A stretch of DNA of 64,000 nt, taken from Microdochium bolleyi. Lineage: Eukaryota > Ascomycota > Sordariomycetes > Xylariales > Microdochiaceae. This document shows, piece by piece, positions 11,271 to 24,291 of this stretch. The notes under the pieces were generated by a model. That model worked only from the letters and a program-made list of their open reading frames with translations, searched no databases and was not told the DNA's origin. The stretch's first letter is position 1. The number at the start of each line of letters is the position of its first letter. The translations under genes and the position numbers were made by a program. Where the stretch lies: contig KQ964251.1 of the NCBI GenBank assembly GCA_001566295.1, positions 5,838 through 69,837 of the forward strand, written 5' to 3'.

Positions 11271-14200
11271 GCTGGTTGTCGCAGCCCAACGTCCCAAGTA
11301 TGTCGCGCAAGTGCTCAGTCGAGGTCGTGGGTGCCTATTTCAAAGGTGTGGCGAGGGGGCAAGCGCGCGCGGTGGTCGCGGAGCAGCAGAGAGCCTTGCC
11401 TGGTGCTCTCGTGGGCCCAGAAGGTTTGCTGTCGCTGCGAGAGCTGCGATTCGACAAGGTGGCGTGGTGTTGATGTTGTTGGTTAGGCTCGAAGGTTGAA
11501 TACAGCAAAGGCTGGCGCGGGGGACGGCTTCGCAGAGGCTGGAGGCTGGGAGAGGAAGGCCGTAAGCCGGTGGCCTTGGTTGTGTTGCGCCAAGAATGCG
11601 CAAATGGAAGAGGTGCTTCGGAGGGCCGGCCTGACGGGGGGCTAACTATGACGATGTGCTTGGCCAGTCGTAGTGGGGCCGGGTCGTCGGTTTGGTGCCG
11701 CAGACAATCGCCTTTGTCTGTGAAGCTGGGGGTGACCCGGGCTCGGGCTTTCCTCGAGTTGGCTGTGAGAGTTTTCGAGGCCGCAGACAGCGAGGGTGAG
11801 GTGTTGCAGAGCAAAAAAAAAAATAGTGCGAAGAACCGGGAAGTTTGTAGAAGCAAGCGATTGTCCAGGCACCGGAGCAGAAGAGCGCGACGGGCATGTG
11901 CATTCAGGTTCAGGGTCGAGTCATCCTGTCTGTCAGCAGCCATGTTTGCAGCACCGTCAGCGATGCGCCTGACCCCTGGGCATGATGCGGGCTCGTGATT
12001 CGCCAGCCCGCCGCCTCCGTCAGCGACATCATCCCCCAAAGAATGCGTGCCTGGGCGGAGCCGCCGGCCATCCCCGCCCTTCCAGCTCTTACGCCCACGA
12101 CTCTTCTGGAACCTGCAGCCACGAGCCGCCGCTCTGTCGAGCCGGCACTTTTGACCGCCGCTTCGCCGACGAAAAGATGGGACGCTTCTCCACGCTGACC
12201 CGACACGAGCTCCCGCAGACCCTGCTCTGTCTGCTCACGTAACCCGGCGGGCCGAGCTGCAGACCGTTGCTCGCGTGGCCATAGGCTATCTGACAGTCTC
12301 GTCCGCAGGAGCGTGTCGACATTCTGCACACTCGCAGACCCCGTCGACCCGAGGTTCTTTGCGACCTTGCGAGCTTGGAAGAGGCCGCCTGTGATGGCCC
12401 CTGTCAGCGATTTCGAATGATAGGCGCTGGACACTCCTCGACTCGTGGAGAGCCAAGGCGTGTCTCTGCCCGTTCATTGGGCACCAACCCTCGCATCCAC
12501 GAAGGAGCCGTGGGGATCCCGTCCGCGGACCGCTGCATCAGCATGCCAAACTCCCCGCCTGACCTGCAGAGACAGTGTGGCTGTGCATCTCCTGCACAAT
12601 GGATCTGCCAGCATTAAGAACAGGGAATTTCACATTGCCGTCGCCACTATTGTTCCTCGTCACGACATGATGCCCAACGGGCCGGCTTGTCGGATTCGCC
12701 TGATAGGTCGGTCTTCCAGAGAAGATCCTCAGCAGCTTCAACATGCCGATCAAGACTGTTCCTGAAGAAAAACATTAGTGGGACTTTGAAGGGGGCAAAG
12801 GGGAACTGCGAGCTCCCTCGCACGCCTGGCGAGCCTGGTTCTTGTCGGCTGCCTCATTTGCTTGTCCAATGGAGCATGCTATCCATACACGCTGAAGAAC
12901 ACTCCTCATTATTTCCCTCGGGATTCCGGCTTTCGCATCGGATCCATTGTTAGACGGCCGTGTCCTGACTCGCCTGACGCTCAAGAAGCACGTCACGGAA
13001 GAGTCAGTCAGGGAGCTTTTGCTCGCGGGTCGCGTGGACAGGTGCCACAAGTGGATGCTTCTAACGGTTGCCGTGGGTTGCGTGACCCTGACGGTGGCGA
13101 GACACTAGAAGCCTTCTGGAAGCTCACGAGGTCGCCCACGCACACAGATGTCTCCCGGCAATTTTTAACCTCACATTCAAGCATGATGCACACCGTGACA
13201 CGCTTCTTCGTCCAAGAGATGGCTAAATGTCCTCGCACGGGGAGAAGCTGTATGGAAACCCGACCACGGACGCCTCCAAGGGGGTCTCGAACGGGCAATT
13301 ACGCACCCGGGTATGGAATCAATGTTGAACGGTCTTATACGAGCAGCACGTACAGAGCGGCGCTTCACTACGTTTATAGTGTCCAATTTCTCAGGCTAGG
13401 CTTGTCGCCCGTACCGCGCTTACAGACATGCCATTTCTCTGGTCAAGCGCGGGTCAATGGCCAATGGTTCCAAATGCCACCACATCACGTAACTGCACAC
13501 CCTCTCATTTCCATCTCGTCTTAGACTTCGATAGTATTGAAATGGAACGTCTAGATATAATTCGCGACGTCTATCATATCGTGACTGGAGCAGAAACTCA
13601 TGGAGCGGATTTGAAGGTGGCATTAGGGTAGGAATCGGGGGGTCCGGGCTTAGCAAAGTAAAACCAAAAACAAAGGGGTGGCCTGCCGGACTGATATCAG
13701 ATATTAGAGAGCTGTCCGGACGTATATTACTGCATCTTTCCGGCTATCTGCTAGACCCTGTAGGGCTCTCCGAAATCTTGGAGGAATTCATGCTTGTGTG
13801 CGGCGAACTCTGTGTGACCGTGGCTCCGAGGCCCGGATAGTCTCAAGCAACGCATCAACTCGTCGCGAGCGATTGGGAGAGAATTGATTGTGTCGACTTG
13901 AGCAACTACTAAATCATATTGTAGCGCAGTCTTGGAGCAAAATATTTTTTTCGACGTTGTAAATTCCATTCCAGGGGAACCAAGGGCCGAAAACATAGCT
14001 TATGATACCTGCCGTGTCTTCGAGGTTGGGACCATGGTCGATGAGAGACAGGCAAACGTCGAGCGCACGAGCTCGGCGCGGCAGAAGCTTGCCCGCTCGG
14101 GCATTGCGGTCAGCACAGTGGGACGTAAGTTGTTTGGCTAGGTTCTGTCCTTTCGTGAAGGGAGCGTGAGCCCTTGTCAAGAACCGCTCCTTGGATCAGC

Positions 14201-16810
14201 CAAACGAGCGTGCCGGCCAGAGCATATCGGACTCTCAATGAGTGAGCCACCGGAGTGCCAAGGTCTTCACTGTGGCCTCGTGAAGCCCTTACATGTCCCG
14301 TCCTGCCGCGATATAAACAGGAAGACCTGTCAGAGGCCAGCATGGGCTTGAATACTGACTACAGCTTATGCGGCGCGGAAGGCCTCTGAACCAACAAGTC
14401 GTAGAAAGTCTCTACACAGTCCAGAGGGCTATGCCGCCCGGGGCCCCTAAGCACCTCGTGCACTCGTGCACATAGAGCATACCCAGCGCTGCAACTCATC
14501 TGTTACACACAGCTCATGCAGCTTGCAGAATCGGAACGAAGACCGGCTGCGAGCCTGCACGTGGTGACAACACATAGAGATGTAAGTGAGTTCGTTGAAG
14601 GCCTTGTGTAGATGAGCACACACGTGCCGGATGGTCCGCAAAGGGCGGGTTTCCCCACATCACAAAACGTGTCATTGCGTTCTGGAATTGACCGTATCGA
14701 GTGAGGACACGGAGCCGTCTCCAAACGGACGATGATGTAGGTGAGTGACAGTACCAGGAGGCAGCCTTGGCAACTAGGCTAAGGTAAGATATGGATGCGC
14801 TCGTGTGTCGTTGGGCTCAGGGTTTAGTCTTTTGGATGGAATGCAGGAGAGAAAGGACAGCCGTGTCCATGATAGGACCGTTTACGCCAGTCTGTCATGT
14901 TGGGGTGTCGCAACCACGGAACATTCTCATGGCTTCGCGGGGGAATCGTGCTTGGTGTGGAGCAGATGCTGGCACAACAGACTTCCGCCCTAATGCAGCA
15001 GGCTCAAAATACTTCCGCGATTCCCCCCGGCTGTGGCGTCTTGGGACACGGGACAAGTGGATTTGATGAATCCTTTACTGCACCAACGTCTCGTAGCACT
15101 GCATTGTTCCCGCAGTAGTGACGGGAGGCTGGTTGCTTCCCAGCTCGCATGGCAGCTTCCACCTAACAAGCTCCCCCGACAGGACAGGCACACTTCGTGT
15201 CGGGACCCCAGCAATGTCTGCTGTCAGGACTTTCAGTCAGAACTCCGATCGTGTAATCGGACCGGATGCCCACCGGGGTGGAGTGGCCCGAGGCTCGGCG
15301 TGGGGATGCGTCGACGTCATTTGTGGGGCGCAAGCTGGTCGACCGCCTCGAGATATGACGACACACGTGGCAGGGGCCACAACTCCTGCAACTAGCGCCA
15401 GACACCCACCTGCGCAGCCGCAAGGCTTCCCCAAACCAGGCGCGTCCTCCGAGCGTGGGATGGTGTCGATGGAGTCTGTAATTTCGGTGTGTGGGTATGC
15501 CTGCTATCGTGAAACCTGGAGGTCATATTCATGGCCGCTGCGGTGTCTCGTCTTTGTTGCAAGAAGCGGGTGAAAGAAGCCTGGAGCGTTCGCGAAGGCT
15601 GACGAGCCGTGTCCAGGCAGAGCAGGTGTGGCGAGACTGCCGGTGACACAAAGTCTCTAGCTGCCCACTGAGGGCACGCCAGCCCAGCCCAGCTGAAGGA
15701 CGCCGGCATGGCTGTGCCACTTCTCCGCCTGACAGTGAAGACAGAGGTTCTGCGATACCTTCGATTAGGTGACGACTCCATGGGGTACTCGGCATGTGCT
15801 ATTTCTCCAACCTGTAAAATTGGGGAAGACTTGGGGAGCGAGGGGAGCTGGGGTCGTCCGGGTCAAGCTTTGCCTGTGGGTACCGTCTCACTTGTGCCCA
15901 CCCACCACTTCATTTGGTACGACCGCCTAGGACCTTGCCTCGTCGAGCACCAGAGCGTGTCCTGAGGAGCCAGAACGGCTGACTCCCGGCGGCTCTCGAC
16001 TGTGCCAGGCACCCCGTGCAGTGGCTTGCGGGCGCGTGCTATGCGCCTAGCCTGAGGCGGCTCGCCAGCCGGGAGAGAGTCGGGACCGCTGCTGGCCGAA
16101 ACTTTGCATTTGCAATGCAATGACATATGCCCCAACGGCTGATCATCCGGCGGTACTCCTGAAGGGGCTTGAGATCCTTCGGATCCGGCGTTTAGAGTCC
16201 TGAGGGCCACGGCCAACAGCGGTTGCTGGCGTGGGGATCGTCATCACAAAGGAGGGTATGGACTCCTCCTGTAGTATGCGGTCCTCGCCGGACATCCAGG
16301 ATTTTGAGAAGGTCCCCCGGACCTGAAAACCTGAACAAGTGCCCGATCTCGATGAGGACGGCCTACGTGGTGAACGGGGACCCCCCGAGTCGTGTGGCCG
16401 ACACGTGCCGGGGTGCGGCCGCCTTTGACGGCAGCGGCTGGGACACAGATGCAGCAGGGATCGTCACTGCCGCTGATGATCTGGGGCGCACCCATGCCGT
16501 GCCAAACCTGTGGAAGGTGCACTCTCTCGAGCAGTCCTGCCGCCGACGTCTTGGACCAAGCCTTGTCCAAGCTTGCGTCAAGCTTGCCTACCAAGCCAAG
16601 GCTCGTCGCCCATGCCGTCCGTGGAGCCCTCGCAGGGTATAAGAGCTTCCTGGACAGCCCGCCCGCACCGCACCTCGTTTGTATCCCTCTTGTAACATTC
16701 TTCCCTACCGCCTGCATGGTGTCCGGACCTGACACGCCTCGACTGGATCCTATGACACCCTCATCTCTCACAATACATCTAGACACGACATCGTCAGATC
16801 AACGATCAAC
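11271..16810. other. Gene-poor interval, 5.5 kb
   Basis: Upstream sequence of the patatin gene (CT-rich on the - strand, 11.3-12.0 kb, probably 5' leader and promoter) and, at the far end, the promoter of the MFS gene. Open but unrecognised frames include 11910-12434 (-) and 12862-13524 (+, 220 codons). Sequence around 13.6-14.0 kb is poorer in GC than its surroundings. No domain, intron chain or transposon terminus could be supported. Confidence 0.45.
16638..16643 (+). promoter_or_regulatory. Possible TATA element of the MFS transporter gene
   Basis: TATAAG lies 168 bases upstream of the transporter start codon. Position and sequence fit a core promoter, but one short motif is weak evidence. 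Confidence 0.35.
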
Positions 16811-18680
16811 ATGAAGAAGTTTGGCAACATCTATTTCTTGGCGGCCATCGCCGTCATCGGTAAGCCGCGTCCACTCACCTAGCCGACCCGGACTCTTCCC
16901 GACGCTGACCACATCCCTCCTCTCGGCCAGGCGGTGCGCTCTTTGGATTCGATATCTCGTCGATGAGCGCCATCATCTCAACCGAGCCTTACAAGTGCCA
17001 GTTCAACCGCGAGGTATGCCAGACCAACCCAGTCCAAGCTGGAGCCACAGCCGAGCCAAGCACTAACGTTGTTCGCCTCCCAGCCCTACTTTGACGAGCA
17101 AGGACGATGCTACGGACCCAGCGACACAGTCCAGGGTGGCATCACGGCTGCCATGCCTGGAGGCTCATGGGCTGGCGCGCTCGTCTCCGGCTGGCTGACT
17201 GACCGCTTTGGCCGCAAGACATCTATCCAGATCGGTTCCATCATCTGGTAAGAGGGAAAATGCACGCTCACGAAGCTCCGAAACAGCCAGGAGACTAACT
17301 CTTGACGATTTCCAGGGTCCTTGGCTGCATCATCACCTGCGCCTCGGTCAACATTCCTATGCTGATTGTCGGCCGTGTCATTTGCGGCTTCAGCGTTGGT
17401 ATCTGTTCCGCGCAAGTGCCCGTCTACATCTCTGAGCAGGCCCCTCCCTCCAAGCGTGGTCGTCTCATCGGCATGCAGCAGTGGGCCATCACCTGGGGTA
17501 TCGCCATCATGTACTTCATCTGCTACGGCTGCAGCTTTCTTGAGCACGACGCGGCCTTCCGTGTCCCTTGGGGTGTCCAGGCCTTCCCGGCCTTCATTCT
17601 CGGCATCGGTCTGATGTTCCTGCCCGAGTCGCCCCGCTGGCTCGCCAAGAAGGACCGCTGGGAGGAGTGCAAAGAGGTCCTCATCCTCGTCCACGGCAAG
17701 GGTGACCCGAACTCGCCCTTCGCTGCAAAGGAGCTCCACGAAATCCAGGAAGTCGTCGAATTCGAGCGCCGCAACGCCGACGTCTCCATCTTCGAGCTGT
17801 TCAAGCCCAAGATGATCAACCGGACCCACATCGGCGTATTCACCCAGATTTGGTCCCAGCTGACCGGCATGAACGTCATGGTAAGTCACAACCGCTGGCC
17901 AACGTACTTCTCGGGCATACTCCTTACTGACATCAAACACCACAGATGTACTACATTACCTACATCTTCACTATGGCTGGTCTTGGCGAGCAGACACTCC
18001 TGTCCAGTGGCATCCAGTTCATCATCAACGTTGTCATGACCGTGCCCGCCCTCATCTGGATGGACACCTGGGGACGCCGCCCGTCTTTCCTCGTCGGTGC
18101 TTTCCTCATGTGCCTCTGGTGCTGCATCAACGCCGGTCTCTTCGCTGTCTACTCGCGCCCCGCCAACCCTGGCGAGTTCACCAACCCGTCCATCTCTATG
18201 GTCATCAGCGGCCCAGCCTCCAAGGCCGTCATCGCTTCGACCTACCTCTTCGTCGCCTCCTTTGCGCCAACATGGGGACCTTCAAGTTGGGCGTATCCCT
18301 CAGAATTGTACCCACAACGTGTCCGGGGTAAAGCCGTCGCACTGGCTACTTCGTCGAACTGGGCTTTCAACTTTGCTCTGGCATTCTTCGTCCCGCCTGC
18401 CTTTGCTACCATTACGTGGCGGACGTACATCCTCTTCGCCGTCTTCTGCTTCTGCATGTTCTGGCACGTCTTCTTTGTGTTCCCCGAGACTGCTAACAAG
18501 AGTCTCGAGGAGGTCGCCCTCATCTTCGAGGATAACGGCCCCGGCTCTATCAAGAACATCGGCACCCCCGCCTGGAAGACTCGCAACGAACGCCACCGCA
18601 CCCTTAAGGCTGAGCGTAACGAGGTGGATGTTGAGGAGAAGCTGGCCGCAGAGCCTCGTGTCAGCAAGAGCTCCAACTAG
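16811..18680 (+). CDS. MFS sugar (hexose) transporter, high-affinity glucose transporter type
   Basis: Twelve-helix plasma-membrane carrier, probably a sugar/H+ symporter. Five exons join in frame: 16811-16859, 16931-17013, 17084-17247, 17316-17880 and 17946-18680 (531 aa); the introns are 65-71 bp with clear GTAAG/GTATG donors. Sugar-porter signatures are present: GGALFGFDISSMS in helix 1, DRFGRK in loop 2-3, PESPRWLAKK before the central loop, a second copy DTWGRRP in the C-terminal half, and PETANKSLEE after helix 12. The start gives a short hydrophilic N-terminus before helix 1, as in the Kluyveromyces HGT1-like family, which is my best guess. The exact substrate (glucose, other hexose or pentose) cannot be read. 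It lies two genes upstream of a secreted alpha-glucosidase that would release glucose. Confidence 0.92.
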
Positions 18681-19682
18681 GAACAGTGAGACTCTTCGGG
18701 AGGCGTGCTCGTTGGCGAGCCGGATCCTGTGATGTTGTACTTGGCTTTCCAGCAAACTCAAGGCACAGCCATCCAGGTTTCCAGCATTCTCTTTGAATCA
18801 CGAACCAGGAGGGCGAGTTTCGTACACTTCCCTAGGGTAGCTATAGCAGAAACACCTAAACCAGTATTACTACCCGAGTCCTTGTAGCCTTTCTTCGAAC
18901 CCGAGTGCACATGAGCAAGCGTGGACCTCTGCGGACCCAACCATTGAGATCCGGGTATTGTACTGAATTCGACATCCGCGAAAGCATGTTGACAGTCGAG
19001 AGAGTGATCTGATATACGAGACAACTTTGACAACGTTGGCGGAACACACCCGGGCTTCTGGAGAGCTTCCGCCCGGGCACCCGGGTGCAAGTGGGGCTGG
19101 TTCGAGAGCGGGGCTCCGAGTGCGCTGGTGGAGCGTGAGATGGAGCCGGCCGTTTGCTGCCCCGCTTCTTGTGCCTGAATCCTCAGACAACGACCTAGGG
19201 GTCCGCGGGGAAAGCATGTTTTTGATAAGTACTGTAGGGCTTGCGGATGAGTAGACTGTTCGACCAAAAGAGGGACACCTTGGGAGTGACCCTCGACCGT
19301 TGGCCTTGTTCCGTGAAGACTGGTACCTCCAGGGTCGCAGCTGCCGAGAGAGCCCCCGACCAATCACGGCTCGTCTGACAGCCCATAGCGGGGAAGCCAC
19401 ACTCGGCTGAGCGAGGTGCGGAGCTCCATCCGGACGAAATCCATCAGCCTCGCCGTTTCTCGACAGACAGTTGTCATCCCTCCCTTCTGCAGCCTCTCGA
19501 TTACGGCGGCCTTGCTCGAGATCGCGTTCCCGCCCCAGCCTGATGCCGTCAACACGAGAGCTCGCTCCCATGCCGTCGGATTGGTGAACGTGTAAACTTA
19601 GCTCTCGAGGACTCGTTTCGCCAATCCCGCTGCCTGGCATAAGCTCCTCAACCAGAGCTGGCCGCCGCGAGGCTGTCTTCCG
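18681..19682. other. Intergenic, 1.0 kb
   Basis: 3' flank of the transporter and promoter of the next + strand gene. A long frame on the - strand runs through it but has no domain and overlaps the start of the downstream gene in antisense, so it is not called. Nothing else seen. Confidence 0.5.
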
Positions 19683-22600
19683 ATGGAGCCAGCGGCCAAG
19701 AAGAGGAGGCTCGCGCCCAAGATTGAGCCTCAGGCTAGCCCTCCCTCGCCGCACTATGCCTACGACTCTGTAAGATACCTCAATCGGTGTCCAATCTCTC
19801 TGCAAGCACGGGCATCTCCAAGACTCGGCTGACACTTCCGCACCCCGTCTCCGGCCGTAGCAGTCGTCTGCCGCGGTTTCCATCCCTCCATCTCAAGATG
19901 CTGCTCCGCCGCCGCCGCCACCGCCGCTCCCGGAGCGATTCGAGTTCGAGGCTTTTGCCAGGCACCTGCAGGACGCTGCCATGCTGATATGCAGGCAGAC
20001 GCAGAAGCCGCTGCATACAAAGGCCTCTGTTCTGATCTTGCAGTGGGAAGGCTACGGCGGCGACGGAGACGCCACCGGCACACCTGCGGCCGACGTGCGT
20101 GCCCTCGAGCACGTCCTCCACGAGCGGTACCGGTACTCGACACATCGATACAGCATACCGAGTGCTGCTGGGTCTAGGTCTAGCCTGAAGCTCGGCGTCC
20201 GCGTGCGGTCTTTCTTGGAAGAGCAGGGCCCGGATCATCTCTTGATAGTGGTCTATGCCGGGCACAGCGGCTTGGATCCAGATGGCGAGGTCCACTGGAC
20301 AAGGTGGGTTCTCTCCGAGTGTTGTGATGGGTGCATTGGTCCTCTTGCTGTTCCGAGATTGCTGGCTGTTCTGACTTTGCACTCTTGCTGCTACAGTAAC
20401 GCTGGTGATGATGCTGTCAGGATAAAGTGGAAAGGTATACGGTGCTTGTTCGAGGAGTCGCCATCTGATGTGTTATTCCTCCTCGACACCCGCTCCTTAC
20501 GAGAAGAGCCGATACAGACCAGCAATACGGGGGTCCAGGACGTTCTAGCGTGCAGCAGCATCGACAGCAAACAGTCTCAGTTACCCTCGACGACATTTTC
20601 GTCTTTCACTGCACAGCTCACCGAAGCGTTCGTCAAGCTCGCAGACGATAACCGACTTTTCACGGCCGAGCACCTGTTCCACGAGATTGCCATGCAGCGA
20701 CGGCACGAGGCCATGCACGCCTCCTCCAGCTTACTCAACGGCACAGCGGGCAACAAGCTGGAATTCCACCACGACCAGCTGCCCCTGCTGTACAAGCTGG
20801 CCTCCGGCAGGGGCCAGAGCCTGACGCTCAGCCCGATGAACAGCCGTTCAGACGGGCCACCACCGCATCACCAACACCCCCCAGCAGCTGCTGTAGAGCT
20901 TCTTGACGACGAGGACGTCGTCATACATCCCAGCATGGTGGACGGCCTGACCTTCGAGGAGCAGCGGGTGCTGGTCTGCACGACGTACGTCGGCGAGGCG
21001 AGCTCCAACATGTCATCGTTCAATAGCTGGCTGCAGCACAGATTCGCGGATGCGTCACCGTCGTCTTCCTCAGCGATCAGCGTCGAGGGCATGTTTCTCG
21101 GTCCGCCGACGATGCTCCTCATATCCATGCCCATGGCCGTGTGGAACGTCGTCCAGCACGACAAGGTGTGCTGCTACCTCGGCTGCGTGAGCTCGCACAA
21201 TATGACGCACCTGTACGAGCGGCTGGTCCGCGCACCGACCGTTGTCAGCTTCCTGGAGGCGGCGAAGGATGTGGACCGCAGACTGTCGCAGGGGCAAAAG
21301 ACCGGAGCAGCAACGACGACACCCGTGAGCCAGCACTACAACACTTATCGGGACGCGCTGCCTCCGAGGACACCTATACGTTTATCAGATGACCGGCTCG
21401 ATCCGCGGAGCGTGCCTCGCTCTGAAGCAGGGAGGAGGCCGCTGTATGCGGGAAACTCTCTCCACCACTCGGGTAAAGCACCGGGCAGCGACCCTGAGGA
21501 AACGGCCGAGATGAAGGCGGCGGCAGAACAGCTCAGCGCGCTCAGCCACGTCCGGCATCTCAGTGACGAGGGAACCACCGGCGCCGCGAGCCCCTTGCCA
21601 CTCGCAAACCACCGCGGCAAGCGCTCGTTCGACGCCGCCATGTCATCACCACAGCAGGACGGCGCGGCCTTCCCGAACGCTCAGCACGATATCACACCGA
21701 CCAAAGGCAAAGGCCAACAGCGCCGCAGCCTCGCCAAGCAGCTCCTACCAACCTCCTCCCGGCAGCAGCATCAGCAGCAGGACACGCAGTGCGAGCACTG
21801 CAGCCACGCGCCCTTCAAGGACACGTCCACGCTGCGCAAGCACATCGCCGCGGCGCACACCCGCCCGTTCCCCTGCGCGTTCGCGTTCGCGGGCTGCCCG
21901 AGCACGTTCGGTAGCAAGAACGAGTGGAAGCGGCACATCGCGTCGCAGCACCTGTGCCTGACGTACTACCGCTGCACGGCGTGCCTGCCACAGGGCAACA
22001 TTTCCAGCAGTGGTGGGAACAGTAACGGCACGGCGATGAGCGAGAGCCCCGGCGGCGCCGGCAGCAAGGGCGGCAACAACATCAACAGTAACGAGTTCAA
22101 CCGCAAAGACCTCTTCACGCAGCACCTGCGGCGCATGCACGCGCCCTTTGCTATCAAGAAGTCCCTCACCACGCGCAGCGACAGCGACTACACCAGGCTC
22201 CTGCTCGAGTGGGAGGCCCACGTCAAGGAGATGCAGGCGTCGTGCCTCGTGGTCCGGCGCAGGCCCCCGCAGCGCTCGGCATGTCCGAACCCAGGGTGCG
22301 GCAGCGTCTTCGAGGGCGTCTCGGCCTGGGACGAGTGGACGGAGCATGTTGGGCGGCACATGGAGAAGGGCGAGGCCGCGGGCGGGAGGATGGGGGCCGA
22401 CGGCCTGCTGGCGGAGTGGGCGCTGTTGGAGGGCGTCATCGAGCGTGTCGAGGGCGGCGGGTACCGGCTCGTCAGTGGGATGGGACAGGCGGCTTCGCCG
22501 GTTGTAGACGGCCGCCGTGGTAGCAATACCCACGTCGAACACAGTGCCAGCAACAGCGGCAGCAGTCACATCGACAGCGCCAACTTCGGGAGCCCCGATC

Positions 22601-22836
22601 ATAAGGTTGCGAAGGAGACGGAGCCTGCTGCTGCTGCTTCTCCTCCCCCACCACCACCGCCTCTCCCTCCGCCGCCGAAAGATAAGGTTGTCGAGCATCA
22701 GGAGAACCACGCCGGGCCGCCCAATCGCGATGCCATCGCCGCTACTACCTCCACCGTCGCAAAGGATGACGAGGACGACCGCACCATCGTCGCTGCATCG
22801 ACGATGCTTCCCGCAGCGATGGAAGTGGACGGATGA
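19683..22836 (+). CDS. Caspase-like (catalytic Cys lost) protein fused to C2H2 zinc fingers
   Basis: Unusual nuclear protein, 989 aa. Exons are 19683-19769, 19861-20303 and 20397-22836; intron 2 (93 bp) is a multiple of three and would read through, but removing it restores a conserved-looking W-T-S-N...W-K-G-I stretch. The N-terminus has a nuclear-localisation-like AKKRRL. Residues about 84-230 resemble the caspase/metacaspase p20 fold: a SVLILQW first strand, DHLLIVVYAGHS with the catalytic-type His164, then SDVLFLLDTRS, where D207-T208-R209 replaces the usual Asp-x-Cys. It should therefore be protease-dead. After a Pro/Ser-rich linker come C2H2-type fingers from residue 642 (C642-x2-C645...H-x4-H), a second with a longer Cys spacing (about 669), a third split by a Gly/Ser/Asn insert, and a CPNPGC finger near 803. 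The C-terminus has a proline run and an acidic stretch. The role, perhaps as a DNA-bound sensor, is inference. Confidence 0.8.
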
Positions 22837-24111
22837 GTCGGGTGTGAGGCGGTATTATATCCACATTATAGAAATTAACGACGACATGACGACGCAGGCG
22901 GCGACCCTGCTTGGAAACAAAACAACAACCGAGCTCGGCATAGGAACAGGAGGGAGGCGGCACTGTCTTTCCGATCCTACGCTCTGAGCAGCGAGGACAA
23001 GCTCGAGATCGTGGCGGAGGGCTTCTTCTTTTTCTGGCGACACGGCGACATCTACAATTCCCCGCGAAACTTTTTGCTTTCTACTATGCTGGCTGGCTAT
23101 CTGAATTTTGGCATGATCACGACGCGATGACGAATGAGAGTGTGTATGAACATACACACGTATACATTTCACGATGGACGACAGTAAAGATATATTCATG
23201 ACAAAGATGTTTTCTCCTTTGCCTGGTTGGGGCCCGTTGCATAGACTGTTGGACCTCTGAAACTCTGCACAGCTTTGTCCAACATTACGCAAGTTCAGAT
23301 ACCGAATACTTGATGTTTTGTCCTTGAGTATCAATTCCATGATGCTTGTTCTCGGGCAGCCAACACTTGACCGCGTTTCTCGTCTCTGTCTGTTGCATAC
23401 CGCTACTTGTCATTTGCCGACAGAACGTTATGACTGTCATACTCGCCATCTGAGGGCCTTCTCAGAGCCCCGTGCACTCAGAAACAACTCCAGCACAGAG
23501 GAGGGCCTACCATTTCGGGACTCGAGCATGGATGACGGAGTCCGGCAGGGCATTGACGAATCAGAGCCAACACCGCCCGCCCTTGCACCAGGGACCATGC
23601 GGGGAAGGAACAAACCCTCACATCGGAACCAAGATTGCGATGCGTTGCTCCATCATCACTAGAGTAGATACTCCGCGCTACAAATCTGGGGGAATGGCAC
23701 ACCGCACTCTTTCCCAGGTACCGTCCCATTTTTTCACTCTCCGCAAAGTCACGGAGACCTGCATCTCGCCGCAGAAGCTCCGGATTACCGCCGTCTACGC
23801 GACGCCGGCCCTCGCGCCGGGCGTGAACCGCAGCGTGACAGTGCAGCTCGCCCCCCTTGCTACTTCATGGGTTCTGCGATCCTGCTCGACGTCGTCTTGC
23901 ATCGACCTTGACCGAACCAGGCATGTCTGAGAGACTTTGGCCGGCCCACACCCGACCGAGCTCGCCGTGCTCCGAGACGCCGCCGAGAGATTGCGCGACG
24001 AGGGGCAGCGCATGAGAACGAAGCGAGGTCCGCCCTGACAGCTACATAGCTGTTCCTGCCCCTCGAGGAGCCCCCCGTTGCAGAATGATCGGACGAGCCA
24101 GAGACAAACTC

Positions 24112-24125
24112 CGGCTCCAGGGCGG
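24112..24125 (+). promoter_or_regulatory. Candidate AmyR-type site, CGG-N8-CGG
   Basis: CGGCTCCAGGGCGG matches CGG-N8-(C/A)GG, the consensus described for the Zn2Cys6 starch regulator AmyR in Aspergillus. It lies 278 bases upstream of the alpha-glucosidase start and about 170 upstream of the TATA box. Function in this organism is inference. Confidence 0.4.
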
Positions 24126-24291
24126 GCAATGATCTCATGGCCCGCACCCCGGCTGCAGGCTACTGCCGGTCTTTGCTGGAGAAGCATGCGGGGTACTAGC
24201 TCGAGTCGAGCACTCACTCCCGCCTACGTTGATCAGGAGCCTGTTCCTGCGAAGTGCAGAGAGTAGTTGGGAGGAGAAGCAGCTCGGTGTG

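Noticed and set aside
11335..12434. Long - strand frames upstream of the patatin gene
   Set aside because: They lie in CT-rich leader/promoter sequence; no domain, and the ATG at 11270 gives the complete conserved N-terminus.
18870..19883. Open frame of over 330 codons on the - strand between the transporter and the caspase-like gene
   Set aside because: No domain, Arg/Ser-rich reading, and it overlaps the well-supported first exons of the + strand gene in antisense.
20304..20396. Reading straight through this 93-base segment as coding
   Set aside because: It has GTGGGT...CTGAC...CAG intron signals, encodes Cys/Leu-rich filler, and its removal joins a caspase-like W-T-S-N stretch; kept as an intron.
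21745..22710. Open frame of over 320 codons on the - strand
   Set aside because: Antisense shadow of the zinc-finger exon; composition reflects the GC-rich third positions of the real gene.
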